Assembly: GCA_003223775.1 (NCBI GenBank)
Contig: QHWK01000130.1
Coordinates: forward strand, 1-17,179
DNA: 17,179 nucleotides
DNA from: Acidobacteriota bacterium
GTDB taxonomy: Bacteria; Acidobacteriota; Vicinamibacteria; Vicinamibacterales; CAVVIG01
Direction of reading: 5' to 3'
Under the pieces are notes generated by a model, which saw only the letters and a list, made by a program, of their open reading frames with translations, had not been told where the DNA came from and did not search any database. A program made the translations under genes and the position numbers. Position 1 is the stretch's first letter; every line of letters starts with the position of its first letter. This document shows, piece by piece, positions 1-7,490 of the stretch.

Positions 1-180
1 CTCACGCGGCTCGCGCGTGTGGACGCGGAGCTGGCGCGCCTCGTCGAGCTGCGCTATTTCGCGGGCTTGAGCATCGAAGAAGCGGCCGAGGCGCTCGGCA
101 TCTCGCCGGCCACCGTGAAGCGGCGGTGGGCGCTGGCGCGCGCCTGGCTGTTTCGCGAGCTGAGCGAATCGCCCGCATGA
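1..180 (+). CDS. ECF-type RNA polymerase sigma factor, C-terminal fragment
   Basis: The gene enters from the left edge, so only the last 59 residues are present. They form a sigma-70 region 4 helix-turn-helix: the segment LVELRYFAGLSIEEAAEALG is followed by ISPATVKRRWALARAWL, the pattern that reads the -35 element. The Y-F-A-G-L-S and T-V-K-R-R-W residues match the ECF sigma group common in Acidobacteria and Planctomycetes, which often lies beside Ser/Thr kinase genes. The stop codon overlaps the start of the kinase gene (ATGA at 177-180), so the two are probably translationally coupled. By family knowledge the product directs RNA polymerase to a stress or envelope regulon. The kinase partner suggests control by phosphorylation, but that is inference. 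Regions 2 and 3 lie outside the window. Confidence 0.88.
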   Translation, partial: LTRLARVDAELARLVELRYFAGLSIEEAAEALGISPATVKRRWALARAWLFRELSESPA

Positions 181-2196
181 CGCCCGACCGCAGGCAGCGC
201 GTCGCCGAGCTGTTCGAGGCGGCGCTCGATCGCGACGCCGAGAGCGCCGCGCAGTGGATCGCGCGCGAGGCGGCCGACGATCCGGCCGTGCGCGACGAAG
301 CGCTGTCGCTCCTCGCCAGCCATTCGCGCGCGGGCGCCTTTCTCGAGCGGCCGATCGCCGAGAGCGCGCCCGATCTCCTCGCCGACGACGAGCCGCTCGC
401 GGCCGGGACGACGATCGGCGCGTACACGATCGTGCGCGAGATCGGACGCGGCGGCATGGGGCACGTCTACCTCGCGTCGGACGCGCGGTTGGGACGATCG
501 GTGGCGCTCAAAGCGCTCGCGCCGCATCTGGTCTGCGATCCGACGCACCGCGAGCGGCTGCGCCGCGAGGCGCGCGCCGCCGCGTCGCTCTCGCACCCGG
601 GGATCTGCACGGTCTTCGCGCTCGAGGAGGTGGAGGGCGCGCTCTACATCGCGACCGAGTTCGTCGACGGCCGCACACTGCGCACCGAGATCGACGCCGG
701 GCCGCGGCCGTCGGTGGGCGAGATCGTGCGCACGGCCCGCGAGACCGCGGCGGCGCTCGCGGCCGCGCACGCGCGCGGGATCGTGCACCGCGATCTGAAG
801 CCCGAGAACGTGATGCGCGCGCGCGACGGCAGCCTGAAGATCCTCGACTTCGGCCTCGCGCGCCTCGCGCCGCCCGACGATCTCTCGCGCGCCGCGGCGC
901 TCACCTTCGCCACCGATCCGGGCCTCGTCGTCGGAACGCCGGCCTACATGGCGCCCGAGCAGATCAACGGTGGCGAGGTGGACGCGCGCGCGGACGTCTT
1001 CGCGATGGGCGTGCTGCTGTACGAGTTCGCGTGCGGCATCCACCCGTTCGGCGGATCGTCGCCGCTCGCGATCGTCGCGCGCGTGCTCGACAGCGACGCG
1101 CCGCCGATCGAGAGCCGCCGCGTCGAAATCGCACCCGGGGATCTGCACGGTCTTCGCGCTCGAGGAGGTGGAGGGCGCGCTCTACATCGCGACCGAGTTC
1201 GTCGACGGCCGCACACTGCGCACCGAGATCGACGCCGGGCCGCGGCCGTCGGTGGGCGAGATCGTGCGCACGGCCCGCGAGACCGCGGCGGCGCTCGCGG
1301 CCGCGCACGCGCGCGGGATCGTGCACCGCGATCTGAAGCCCGAGAACGTGATGCGCGCGCGCGACGGCAGCCTGAAGATCCTCGACTTCGGCCTCGCGCG
1401 CCTCGCGCCGCCCGACGATCTCTCGCGCGCCGCGGCGCTCACCTTCGCCACCGATCCGGGCCTCGTCGTCGGAACGCCGGCCTACATGGCGCCCGAGCAG
1501 ATCAACGGTGGCGAGGTGGACGCGCGCGCGGACGTCTTCGCGATGGGCGTGCTGCTGTACGAGTTCGCGTGCGGCATCCACCCGTTCGGCGGATCGTCGC
1601 CGCTCGCGATCGTCGCGCGCGTCCTCGACAGCGACGCGCGGCCGATCGAGAGCCGCCGCGTCGAAATCCCGGACGGCCTCGCCGCCGTCATCGCCCGGTG
1701 CCTCCAGAAGGCGCCGGCCGATCGCTTCCGGTCGGCGGCCGAGATCGTCGAGGCGCTGCGCGCCGCGGATCGCGCCGCTGCGCCTGCGCGCCACAGCGCG
1801 TGGTGGCGCACGCACCAGATCGCGATCACCGCCATCTACCTTGCGGCGGCGATTCTCTCGTGGCAGATGAAGGAATGGGTGGAAACGCCCGTCACCGTCG
1901 CGATCTTTCTCGCGCTCGGCGTGGCGGCAACCATCGGCGGCGTGCTGCGCGGCCATCTCGTCTTCACCGAGCGCATGAATCGCGCGCGGCTCGCCGTCGA
2001 GCGCCGCCGCACGACGCGGCTGCTGACGGCGCTCGATGTGGCGATGGCGGCGCTTCTGGCCGGCGACGCCGCGTGGATTGCGCCGGTGCGCGCGCTCCCC
2101 GCGGTGTTCGCGTTGAGCGCGGCGGCCGGCCTCGCGCTCGCGACGTTCGTGCTCGAGCCGGCGACGACGGCCGCGGCATTTGGCGAGGACCTGTGA
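177..2196 (+). pseudogene. Membrane-anchored Hanks-type Ser/Thr protein kinase, interrupted by a 538-bp tandem duplication
   Basis: Reading from ATG 177 and skipping one copy of the duplication (591-1128 or 1129-1666) gives 493 residues ending at the TGA at 2194-2196. That product has a glycine loop GRGGMGHVY (about 90-98), the ATP lysine K112, the catalytic loop HRDLKPEN (204-211), DFG (225-227) and APE (259-261). About four hydrophobic membrane segments follow after residue 365. The first 80 residues resemble the N-terminal region typical of acidobacterial kinases encoded after ECF sigma genes. As written, the duplication (538 nt, not a multiple of three) shifts the frame at about residue 317. 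The out-of-frame read stays open into the downstream oxidoreductase and would give an artificial 997-residue protein. The gene overlaps both neighbours (ATGA upstream, GTGA downstream). The kinase identity is certain. Whether the lesion is real or an assembly error is open. Confidence 0.9.
591..1666 (+). repeat. Tandem direct duplication, 538 bp x 2, inside the kinase gene
   Basis: Copy 1 is 591-1128 and copy 2 is 1129-1666, a constant offset of 538 nt. I found only two differences: G1085 against C1623 (silent) and C1102 against G1640 (Pro against Arg in the kinase). Both lie in the last 45 nt of the unit. The unit encodes kinase residues from about 139 to 317, so HRD, DFG and APE are all duplicated. 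Only a TC dinucleotide is shared at the breakpoints. Mismatches confined to one end, together with a frame-destroying length, fit two overlapping contig ends placed side by side rather than merged. A genuine recent duplication is also possible. Confidence 0.97.
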
Positions 2197-3170
2197 TCGC
2201 GATTGAAATCAGCCGCCCGGGCGATCCGGACGTGCTCGTCCCCGTGGAGCGCCCGCGTCCGACGCCGGCGGCCGGCGAAGTGCTGATCAAAGTGGCCGCG
2301 GCCGGCGTGAATCGTCCAGACGTCTTCCAGCGGCGCGGACGCTATCCGCCGCCGCCCGGCGCATCGGACATCCCGGGGCTCGAGGTCGCCGGCGTCGTCG
2401 AGGAGGTCGGCGCCGACGTGCACGATCTCCGCGTCGGCGACGGCGTGTGCGCGCTCGTCGCCGGCGGCGGCTACGCGGAGTACTGCGTTGCGCCCGCGCC
2501 GCAGTGTTTACCGGTGCCCCGCGGACTCGACTACGTCGCGGCCGCCGCGATGCCCGAAACGTTTTTCACCGTATGGACGAACGTCTTCGAGCGAGGGCGT
2601 CTGCAGGCAAACGAGGCGATCCTCGTCCACGGCGGATCGAGCGGCATCGGCACCACCGCGATCCAGCTCGCCCGCGCGCACGGCTCGCGCGTGTTCGCGA
2701 CGGCAGGGTCGGCGGAGAAGTGCGCGGCGTGCGAGCGGCTGGGCGCGGAGCGCGCGGTCAACTACCGCGAGAACGACTTCGTCGCGATCGTCCGCCAGCT
2801 CACCGGCGATCGCGGCGTGGACGTCGTGCTCGACATGGTGGGCGGCGATTACTTCGCGCGAAACATCGAGGCGCTCGCGATCGAAGGGCGGCTCGTGGAG
2901 ATCGCGACGCTGCAGGGCGCGAAAGCCGAACTGAACATCCAGACGATCATGCAGCGGCGGCTGACGATCACCGGCTCGACGCTGCGCGCGCGGCCCGTCG
3001 CCGAGAAGGGCGCGATCGCGCGCGCGCTCGGCGCGCGCGTCTGGCCGCTCGTCGAATCGGGCGCCGTGAAGCCGATCGTGCACGCCACGTTCCCGCTGCG
3101 GCAGGCGGCCGAGGCGCACCGCGTGATGGAGTCGAGCGCGCACATCGGCAAGCTCGTGCTCGTGACGTGA
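2193..3170 (+). CDS. NAD(P)H:quinone oxidoreductase, zinc-free MDR family (PIG3-like)
   Basis: This is a 325-residue medium-chain reductase, the usual length for the quinone oxidoreductase/PIG3 branch. The N-terminal GroES-like part contains AAAGVNRPDVFQRRG and YPPPPGASDIPGLEVAGVV. The Rossmann fold has the NAD(P)H-binding stretch HGGSSGIGTTAIQLA (about 146-160). The segment IGKLVLVT at the end is typical of the family. The cysteine and histidine ligands of zinc alcohol dehydrogenases are absent. The product should reduce quinones or enones with NADPH in the cytoplasm. The GTG start at 2193 overlaps the kinase stop (GTGA), giving translational coupling and the expected family N-terminus. It continues without a stop from the shifted kinase frame, so automatic callers may miss the true start. 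Function within the kinase operon is unknown. Confidence 0.92.
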   Translation: MIAIEISRPGDPDVLVPVERPRPTPAAGEVLIKVAAAGVNRPDVFQRRGRYPPPPGASDIPGLEVAGVVEEVGADVHDLRVGDGVCALVAGGGYAEYCVAPAPQCLPVPRGLDYVAAAAMPETFFTVWTNVFERGRLQANEAILVHGGSSGIGTTAIQLARAHGSRVFATAGSAEKCAACERLGAERAVNYRENDFVAIVRQLTGDRGVDVVLDMVGGDYFARNIEALAIEGRLVEIATLQGAKAELNIQTIMQRRLTITGSTLRARPVAEKGAIARALGARVWPLVESGAVKPIVHATFPLRQAAEAHRVMESSAHIGKLVLVT

Positions 3171-3172
3171 CA

Positions 3173-3178
3173 TATACT
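3173..3178 (+). promoter_or_regulatory. -10-like element of the FKBP gene, leaderless arrangement
   Basis: TATACT lies immediately after the oxidoreductase stop and 9 nt before ATG 3188. Transcription from it would begin at or next to the start codon. No good -35 hexamer is seen at 16-18 nt upstream. Confidence 0.5.
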
Positions 3179-3187
3179 CGTCTGCTC

Positions 3188-3452
3188 ATGGACGCTCTAC
3201 GACGGCACCAGGCCCGATCACCACGGCAAGAAGTTCGACAGCTCGCGCGACCGCAGCGATCCGTTCCAGTTCAAGCTCGGCGCGAGCCAGGTGATTCAGG
3301 GGTGGGACCAGGGCGTGGCCGGCATGAAGGTCGGCGGCCAGCGGACGCTCGTCATCCCGTCGCAGCTCGGGTACGGTGCGCGCGGCGCCGGCGGCGCGAT
3401 CCCGCCCAACGCGACGCTCGTCTTCGACGTCGAGCTCCTCGACGTCAAATGA
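3188..3452 (+). pseudogene. FKBP-type peptidyl-prolyl cis-trans isomerase, N-terminal part missing and frameshifted
   Basis: The C-terminal 80 or so residues are clearly FKBP: TLYDGTRPDHHGKKFDSS, QVIQGWDQGVAGMKVGG, QLGYGARGAGG, IPPNATLVFDVELL, ending at TGA 3450-3452. The pocket residues of FDSS, VIQGW, GYG and FDVELL are kept. Family members have about 30 to 35 residues before the W/YDG segment, including VHYTGW. Here only ATG 3188 precedes TGG ACG CTC TAC, and that ATG is in a different frame (the FKBP frame starts at 3189). The promoter and start codon therefore seem kept, while about 90-100 nt directly after the ATG are missing. There is no usable start codon in the FKBP frame after the preceding stop at 3168-3170. 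An intact enzyme would catalyse prolyl isomerisation during protein folding. Similar lesions occur in neighbouring genes, so an assembly gap is a real alternative. Confidence 0.85.
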
Positions 3453-3454
3453 CG

Positions 3455-3471
3455 GACGGCGAGGGGCCGTC
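3455..3471 (+). other. Small hairpin between the FKBP and MFS genes
   Basis: GACGGC (3455-3460) pairs with GCCGTC (3466-3471) around a GAGGG loop, 3 nt after the FKBP stop. There is no T-tract, so it is at best a weak terminator or a structure near the MFS translation start. Confidence 0.25.
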
Positions 3472-3479
3472 GTAGCGCC

Positions 3480-4677
3480 TTGCTCTCGCGCCAGTCGTTC
3501 GTCGCGCTGCAGCATCGCAACTACCGGCTGATCTGGATCGGGCTGCTTGTCTCCTTCAGCGGCTCGATGATGCAGAACGCGGCGCTGCTCTGGCACGTGT
3601 CGCTGCTCGTGACGCCGGAGCGCAAGGGCCTCGCGCTCGGCCTGGTCGGCCTCGTCCGCGTCGTTCCGATCGTCGTCTTCTCCATGATCAGCGGCGTCGT
3701 CGCCGACGCGTGGGACCGCCGGCGGCTGATGCTCTGCCTCGGCCGTCGGCGCCTTCGATCTCCCGGCGCGCAACGCGCTCGTGCCGTCGCTCGTGCCGCG
3801 CGACCATCTGCCGAACGCGATCAGCCTCAACACGATCATGTTCCAGACGGCGTCGGTCGTCGGACCCTCGCTCGGCGGCGTGCTGATCGCGGCGTCGGGC
3901 GTCGGCTGGGTGTACGTCGCGAACGCGATCTCGTTCGGCTTCGTCATCGTCGCGCTGCTGATGATGCGCGACGTGCCGCCGCGCTCCCCGTCCGAGGCAG
4001 GATCGCGCGACGATGTGTCGCTCCATGCGGCGCTCGAGGGGCTGCGGTTCGTCTTCCGGTCGCCGCTGATCCGCTCGACCATGCTGCTCGACTTCTTCGC
4101 GACCTTCTTCTCGTCGGCGACGGCGCTGCTGCCGATCTTCGCGCAGGACATCCTGCGCGTCGGCGCGGGGGGGTACGGCTGGCTGTATGCCGCGCCGGCC
4201 GTCGGCGCCGTCGCGACCAGCGCCGCGATGGTCCCGCTCACCGACCGGATCGAGCGCCGCGGCCGGACGCTGTTGTGGGCCGTGGCCGGCTACGGGCTCG
4301 CGACGGTCGTCTTCGGCGCGTCGCGATCGTTCTGGCTGACCTTCGCGTGCCTCGCGATGACCGGCGCGACCGACACCGTCAGCATGATCATCCGCAACAT
4401 CGTGCGTCAGCTCGAGACGCCGGACCGCCTGCGCGGACGCATGACGGGCGTCAACATGGTGTTCTTCATCGGCGGGCCGCAGCTCGGCGAGCTCGAAGCG
4501 GGGACGGTCGCCAACTGGCTCGGCGCGCCGTTCTCCGTGATCAGCGGCGGCGTGGGCTGCATCCTCGCGACGGCGTGGGTCGCGTCGTCCACGCCGGCGC
4601 TCAGGCGATATCGAAAAGAGATCGCTCAGTCGCACAAGGCGGGAAGGCAGGAGGGCAGGGAGGCAGGAATTCAATGA
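3480..4677 (+). pseudogene. MFS exporter (MFS_3/transmembrane secretion effector-like), broken by an internal deletion
   Basis: The N-terminal part starts at TTG 3480 with SFVALQHRNYRLIWIGLLVS and contains the segment SMISGVVADAWDRRRLMLCL, a normal MFS loop 2-3 motif (DRR). Near 3735-3741 the frame changes from the third to the first. It resumes with SAVGAFDLPARNALVPSLVP and continues to the TGA at 4675-4677. Family members have about 30 to 40 residues (helices 3 and 4) between RRRLML and the GAFD.PAR motif, and these are missing here. The downstream part is otherwise complete, with RLRGRMTGVNMVFFIGGPQL and hydrophobic helices throughout. Substrates of this subfamily are diverse drugs or siderophores, so none can be assigned. 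The C-terminal tail HKAGRQEGREAGIQ is encoded by the purine-rich repeat that follows. The TTG start is the only option seen and has a distant GAGGGG upstream. Confidence 0.85.
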
Positions 4678-4729
4678 CGGAGGGCAGGACGGCGGAAGGA
4701 CGAAGCGGGGAAGGCGGAAGGCTGAAAGG
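4636..4729 (+). repeat. Purine-rich degenerate repeat tract
   Basis: About 94 nt are almost entirely A and G, built from variants of AAGGCGGAAGG and GGCAGGAGG (for example GGGAAGGCAGGAGGGCAGGG and GGGGAAGGCGGAAGGCTGAA). The tract covers the end of the MFS gene and the whole gap to the phosphoesterase start. Strand asymmetry this strong is unlike the surrounding sequence. It could reduce transcription through the region or simply be an expanded intergenic repeat. Confidence 0.7.
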
Positions 4730-5215
4730 TTGAATTGCCGCTTTTCTACTTTCACAATCGGCGTGATCGCGGACACGCACGGTCTGCTGCGGCCCGAGGT
4801 GCGGCGTGCCTTCGAGGGCGTGGATCTGATCGTCCACGCCGGCGACGTCGGGAATCGCGCCGTGCTCGACGCCCTCGCGGCCATCGCGCGCGTCGAGGCG
4901 GTCTACGGCAACGTCGACGATCCGCACGATCCGTCGCTCGCGCGCGAGCGGACGCTGGCCGCCGGCGGGTTGACGCTGCACGTCAGCCACGGGCACGAGC
5001 TCGGACGGCCGACGCCGGCGCTCGCCCTCGCGCGTTACGCGGGCGACGTCGTGATCTTCGGCCATACGCACCGCGCGATCGTCGCCCGCGAAAGCGGCCG
5101 CATCGGGATGAATCCCGGCGCCGCCGGGCCGCGCCGCTTCGACGTGCGGCCGTCGGTCGCGCGGCTCGCGATCGCCGGCGGCGCGGCCGACGTCGAGATT
5201 ATCTGGCTGGCGTGA
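4730..5215 (+). CDS. Calcineurin-like metallophosphoesterase, YfcE/MJ0936 family
   Basis: This intact 161-residue protein has the usual family length and every metal motif in order: D15-T-H17-G, G38-D39-V-G, G60-N61-V-D, S86-H87-G-H89, G111-H112-T-H114 and N128-P-G. These bind two divalent metals in a cytoplasmic phosphodiesterase; family members hydrolyse model phosphodiesters, with the natural substrate usually unknown. I chose TTG 4730 because the next start candidate (GTG at 4763) would remove most of the first beta strand before DTHG. GAAAGG lies just before the TTG, at the end of the purine-rich tract. The stop (5213-5215) overlaps the tail of the convergent gene on the other strand by 17 nt. 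Unlike its neighbours it carries no lesion. Confidence 0.92.
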   Translation: MNCRFSTFTIGVIADTHGLLRPEVRRAFEGVDLIVHAGDVGNRAVLDALAAIARVEAVYGNVDDPHDPSLARERTLAAGGLTLHVSHGHELGRPTPALALARYAGDVVIFGHTHRAIVARESGRIGMNPGAAGPRRFDVRPSVARLAIAGGAADVEIIWLA

Positions 5216-5881
5216 ACTCGATCGTGATGTCGCGATCGAGGTTGATCTTGAGGCCGGCGGCGTTCTGGACGATCGCCTTCGCCTCGTCCGGCGTCTTCGC
5301 CGCCTGCAGGCGCGGCAGCAGCGTCTCGTCCTTCAGCACCTGATCGAGATCCACCTCGAGCAGCGTCACGCGCGAGCCGTCGACGTACGGGCTGCTCGTT
5401 CGCACGAGCGTGCCTGCCGGCTCCGCCGCGAGCTGTACGCGCGCGCCCGCCAGCATCGCGCGCACCATGCCGATCTGGCTCGCGGCCGCCGGCGATCCGA
5501 GCGCGTCGAGGAAGTTCGGCTCCGGCACGTGAATGTGCAGGACCGCCGTGCCGCCCGGCTCGTGCGTCATCGAGAACGTGATCGATTCGGACGTCGTGCT
5601 CAATGCGCCGGCGCTGATCGAGACGCCAGCCGGCGCCGCCGGCTGCGTCGAGATGCGGAGCTGCGTCACGTCGGTGAACCGGAGATCGGATCGAGCGTGC
5701 CGCCGCGGCCGCCGAATCCGGCGAACTGCCTCAGCTGCGCGAGCGCCTGCGTCGAGTAGACCATGCGGTGATCGAGCGTGCCGCTGCCGTCGCCGTTCAC
5801 CTTGAGGACCGTCGACATCTGGAAGCACGCCGCCGATCCGATCGCGCCGGCCACCACGAGCGCAAGCCGCATGACTCGCAT
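5199..5881 (-). pseudogene. Putative secreted or lipoprotein of unknown function, frameshifted
   Basis: The product starts with an export signal, MRVMRLALVVAGAIGSAAC, where the cysteine after SAA could be a weak lipobox. It continues as STVLKVNGDGSGTLDHRMVY to about GGRGGTLDPI. Near 5680-5697 the frame changes, and the rest reads RFTDVTQLRISTQPAAPAGV through EVDLDQVLKDETLLPRLQ to FTPAR and TAA (5199-5201). Both halves have ordinary codon use and a soluble composition, so they belong to one gene that has probably lost tens of codons at the junction. I do not recognise a named domain. Start codons at 5881 or 5872 are both possible, and neither has a good Shine-Dalgarno site. It is divergent from the hydrolase at 5929 and converges on the phosphoesterase with a 17-nt overlap. 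Confidence 0.7.
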
Positions 5882-5916
5882 CCGAACAAGATGCCATAGA
5901 TCGCCGCGCGTGCCGC

Positions 5917-5922
5917 TAGAAT
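5917..5922 (+). promoter_or_regulatory. -10-like element of the hydrolase gene, leaderless arrangement
   Basis: TAGAAT (4 of 6 to TATAAT plus the key T-A-A-T positions) lies 6 nt before ATG 5929. No Shine-Dalgarno sequence is present, so a leaderless transcript starting at the ATG is likely. No convincing -35 is seen. Confidence 0.55.
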
Positions 5923-5928
5923 CTCCGA

Positions 5929-6761
5929 ATGCTGCACAAATGCCTCGCCGGCCTCGCCTGCATGTTCGCGCTCGTGTTCACCGCGTCGGCTCAGCCGCGC
6001 ACGAACGCCGCCGCCAGAGACGTCACCGTGCTCGGATTCACGCTGCACTACCTGGAGGCGGGCCGCGGCGCGCCCGTCGTGCTGCTGCATGGCCTCGGGG
6101 GCGACGGCTCGCGCTGGGCGCCGAACATCGATCCGCTCGCGAAGGACTTCCACGTGTTCGCGCTGGATCAAATCGGCTTCGGCCAGTCGGACAAGCCGCT
6201 CGCGAACTACCACACCGGCATGCTCTCGGAATTCCTCGTCGGGTTCCTGAAGGCGGTCGGTGTCCAGAAGGCGTCGCTCGTCGGCAACTCGATGGGCGCC
6301 GGCGTGGCGTTGTACACCGCCGCGAAGCACGCGCAGGTCGTCGATCGCATCGTGCTCGCCGACGGCGGGGGATTCAGATCGCCGGCGGCCGGCGCGCCCG
6401 CCCCGCCGACGCCTGAAGCGCTCCACCGCCGGCAGATCCAGAACAGCGTGACGCGCGAGGAGACGCGCGAGTTTTTCCGCGTTCTGTTCCACAACAAAGA
6501 CCTCGTCACCGACAGGCTGGTGGAGGATCAGCTCGCGATGCGCCTGCGGTCGGCGTTCGCGATCACGAAAATGCAGGAGGCCGGCGACCGCGGCCGGCTG
6601 ACGGAATCGCAGGTGAAAGGCGTGAAAGCGCCGACGCTCGTCATTTGGGGCAAGTACGACGAGCTAACTGCGGGCACATGCCGCAGATCGAGAAAGCCGA
6701 CGAGTTCAATCGCTTAGTACGCGAGTTCCTGAACGAAACGCGGAGCACCAATCAGAATTAA
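5929..6761 (+). pseudogene. Secreted alpha/beta-hydrolase, frameshifted before the catalytic histidine
   Basis: A signal peptide (residues 1-21, ending ALVFTASA) is followed by an alpha/beta-hydrolase fold. It has the oxyanion motif LLHGLGG (H54), the nucleophile elbow G-N-S121-M-G and the acid in WGKYD244EL. At 6664-6666 the frame changes from first to third, and the protein resumes as NCGHMPQIEKADEF, carrying the catalytic histidine, to FLNETRSTNQN and TAA 6759-6761. Family members place about 20 to 25 residues between the YDEL acid loop and the GH motif, so about 65-75 nt are missing. In the current frame the protein ends early at the TAG before 6720 and lacks its histidine. The fold fits the meta-cleavage hydrolase/haloperoxidase-like group; the substrate is unknown. 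The tail codons overlap AGAATT repeats. Confidence 0.85.
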
Positions 6762-6764
6762 GAA

Positions 6765-7490
6765 TTGAGCGTTCCCCTCAACCGCGCGCTCTCGAAGCTC
6801 GGTATTCTCTCGCGCGCGCAGGCGACGGCCGCCATCCGCGCCGGCCGCGTCCGCGTCGACGGCCGCGTCATCGACGATCCGGCGCATCTCGTCGTCCCGG
6901 AGCGCGCGGCGATTGCCGTCGACGAGGCGCCGCAGGCGCGCGCGGCCTGGCGGACGATCCTGTTGCACAAACCTCGCGGCGTCGTGACGACGCGGCGCGA
7001 TCCGGAAGGCCGGCGCACGGTTTTCGACCGTCTCGGAGATGCGGGACACGGACTGCAGGCCGTAGGCCGGCTCGATCTCGCGACCTCCGGCCTGCTGCTG
7101 CTCACGACCGACACCCAGCTCGCCAACTGGATTACCGATCCGGCGAACGCCGTCCCGCGCGTCTACGTCGTCACGGTGCGCGGCGAGGTGACCCCGCGCG
7201 AGCTGGCGCCGATCGCCGCGCGCGCGACGCTGCGCAAAGCGTCGGCGCGCGAGTCGCATCTCGTCGTGGAGCTGCGCAGCGGCAGGAACCGTGAAGTGCG
7301 GCGGCTGTTCGAGGGAATCGGACACGAGGTGACGCGCCTGAAGCGCGTGCGGTTCGGCGGGCTCGAGCTGGGCGCGCTCGAGCCCGGCGAGTGGCGCGAT
7401 CTGACTCGCGCGGAACTGCGCGCGGCCTTTCCCGGCGCGGCTACGAGCGGCCGCGATCGGCGGCGGCGGTCTTCGGCGGCGGCGTCGTAA
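6765..7490 (+). CDS. Pseudouridine synthase, RsuA/RluB/RluE family
   Basis: The 241-residue protein begins with an S4 RNA-binding domain (about 4-50: LNRALSKLGILSRAQATAAI, RVRVDGRVI). The catalytic domain follows, with LLHKPRGVVTT, the active-site motif G-R-L-D104-LATSGLLLLT, and RNREVRRLFEGIGHEVTRLK. It should isomerise a uridine in rRNA in the cytoplasm; the target position cannot be told from sequence. TTG 6765 is the only possible start, because an in-frame TAA lies at 6759-6761, and it gives the expected PLNRALS start. The stretch between the GEV and RKASARESHL segments is perhaps ten residues shorter than in typical members, which may be natural or a small in-frame loss. The last 50 nt overlap the convergent PRC-barrel gene, and the Arg/Ser-rich tail is encoded there. 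Confidence 0.9.
   Translation: MSVPLNRALSKLGILSRAQATAAIRAGRVRVDGRVIDDPAHLVVPERAAIAVDEAPQARAAWRTILLHKPRGVVTTRRDPEGRRTVFDRLGDAGHGLQAVGRLDLATSGLLLLTTDTQLANWITDPANAVPRVYVVTVRGEVTPRELAPIAARATLRKASARESHLVVELRSGRNREVRRLFEGIGHEVTRLKRVRFGGLELGALEPGEWRDLTRAELRAAFPGAATSGRDRRRRSSAAAS

Noticed and set aside
591..1666. Mobile element or two-kinase gene pair as cause of the repeat
   Set aside because: The unit is pure kinase coding sequence without inverted ends, target-site duplication or transposase, and copy 2 lacks its own start and N-terminal lobe.
54..1956. Long minus-strand open frames opposite the kinase gene (364 and 330 residues)
   Set aside because: They are Arg/Ala/Asp-rich shadows of the kinase in GC-rich DNA. 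They repeat with the 538-bp unit and show no domain.
3188..4677. Programmed frameshifting in the FKBP or MFS genes
   Set aside because: Expected residues are missing at the junctions as well as the frame being changed, and no slippery heptamer is visible, so recoding cannot explain them.
7180..7250. Possible small in-frame deletion in the pseudouridine synthase
   Set aside because: The segment before RKASARESHL looks about ten residues short, but the frame is intact and family length varies, so it cannot be separated from natural variation.
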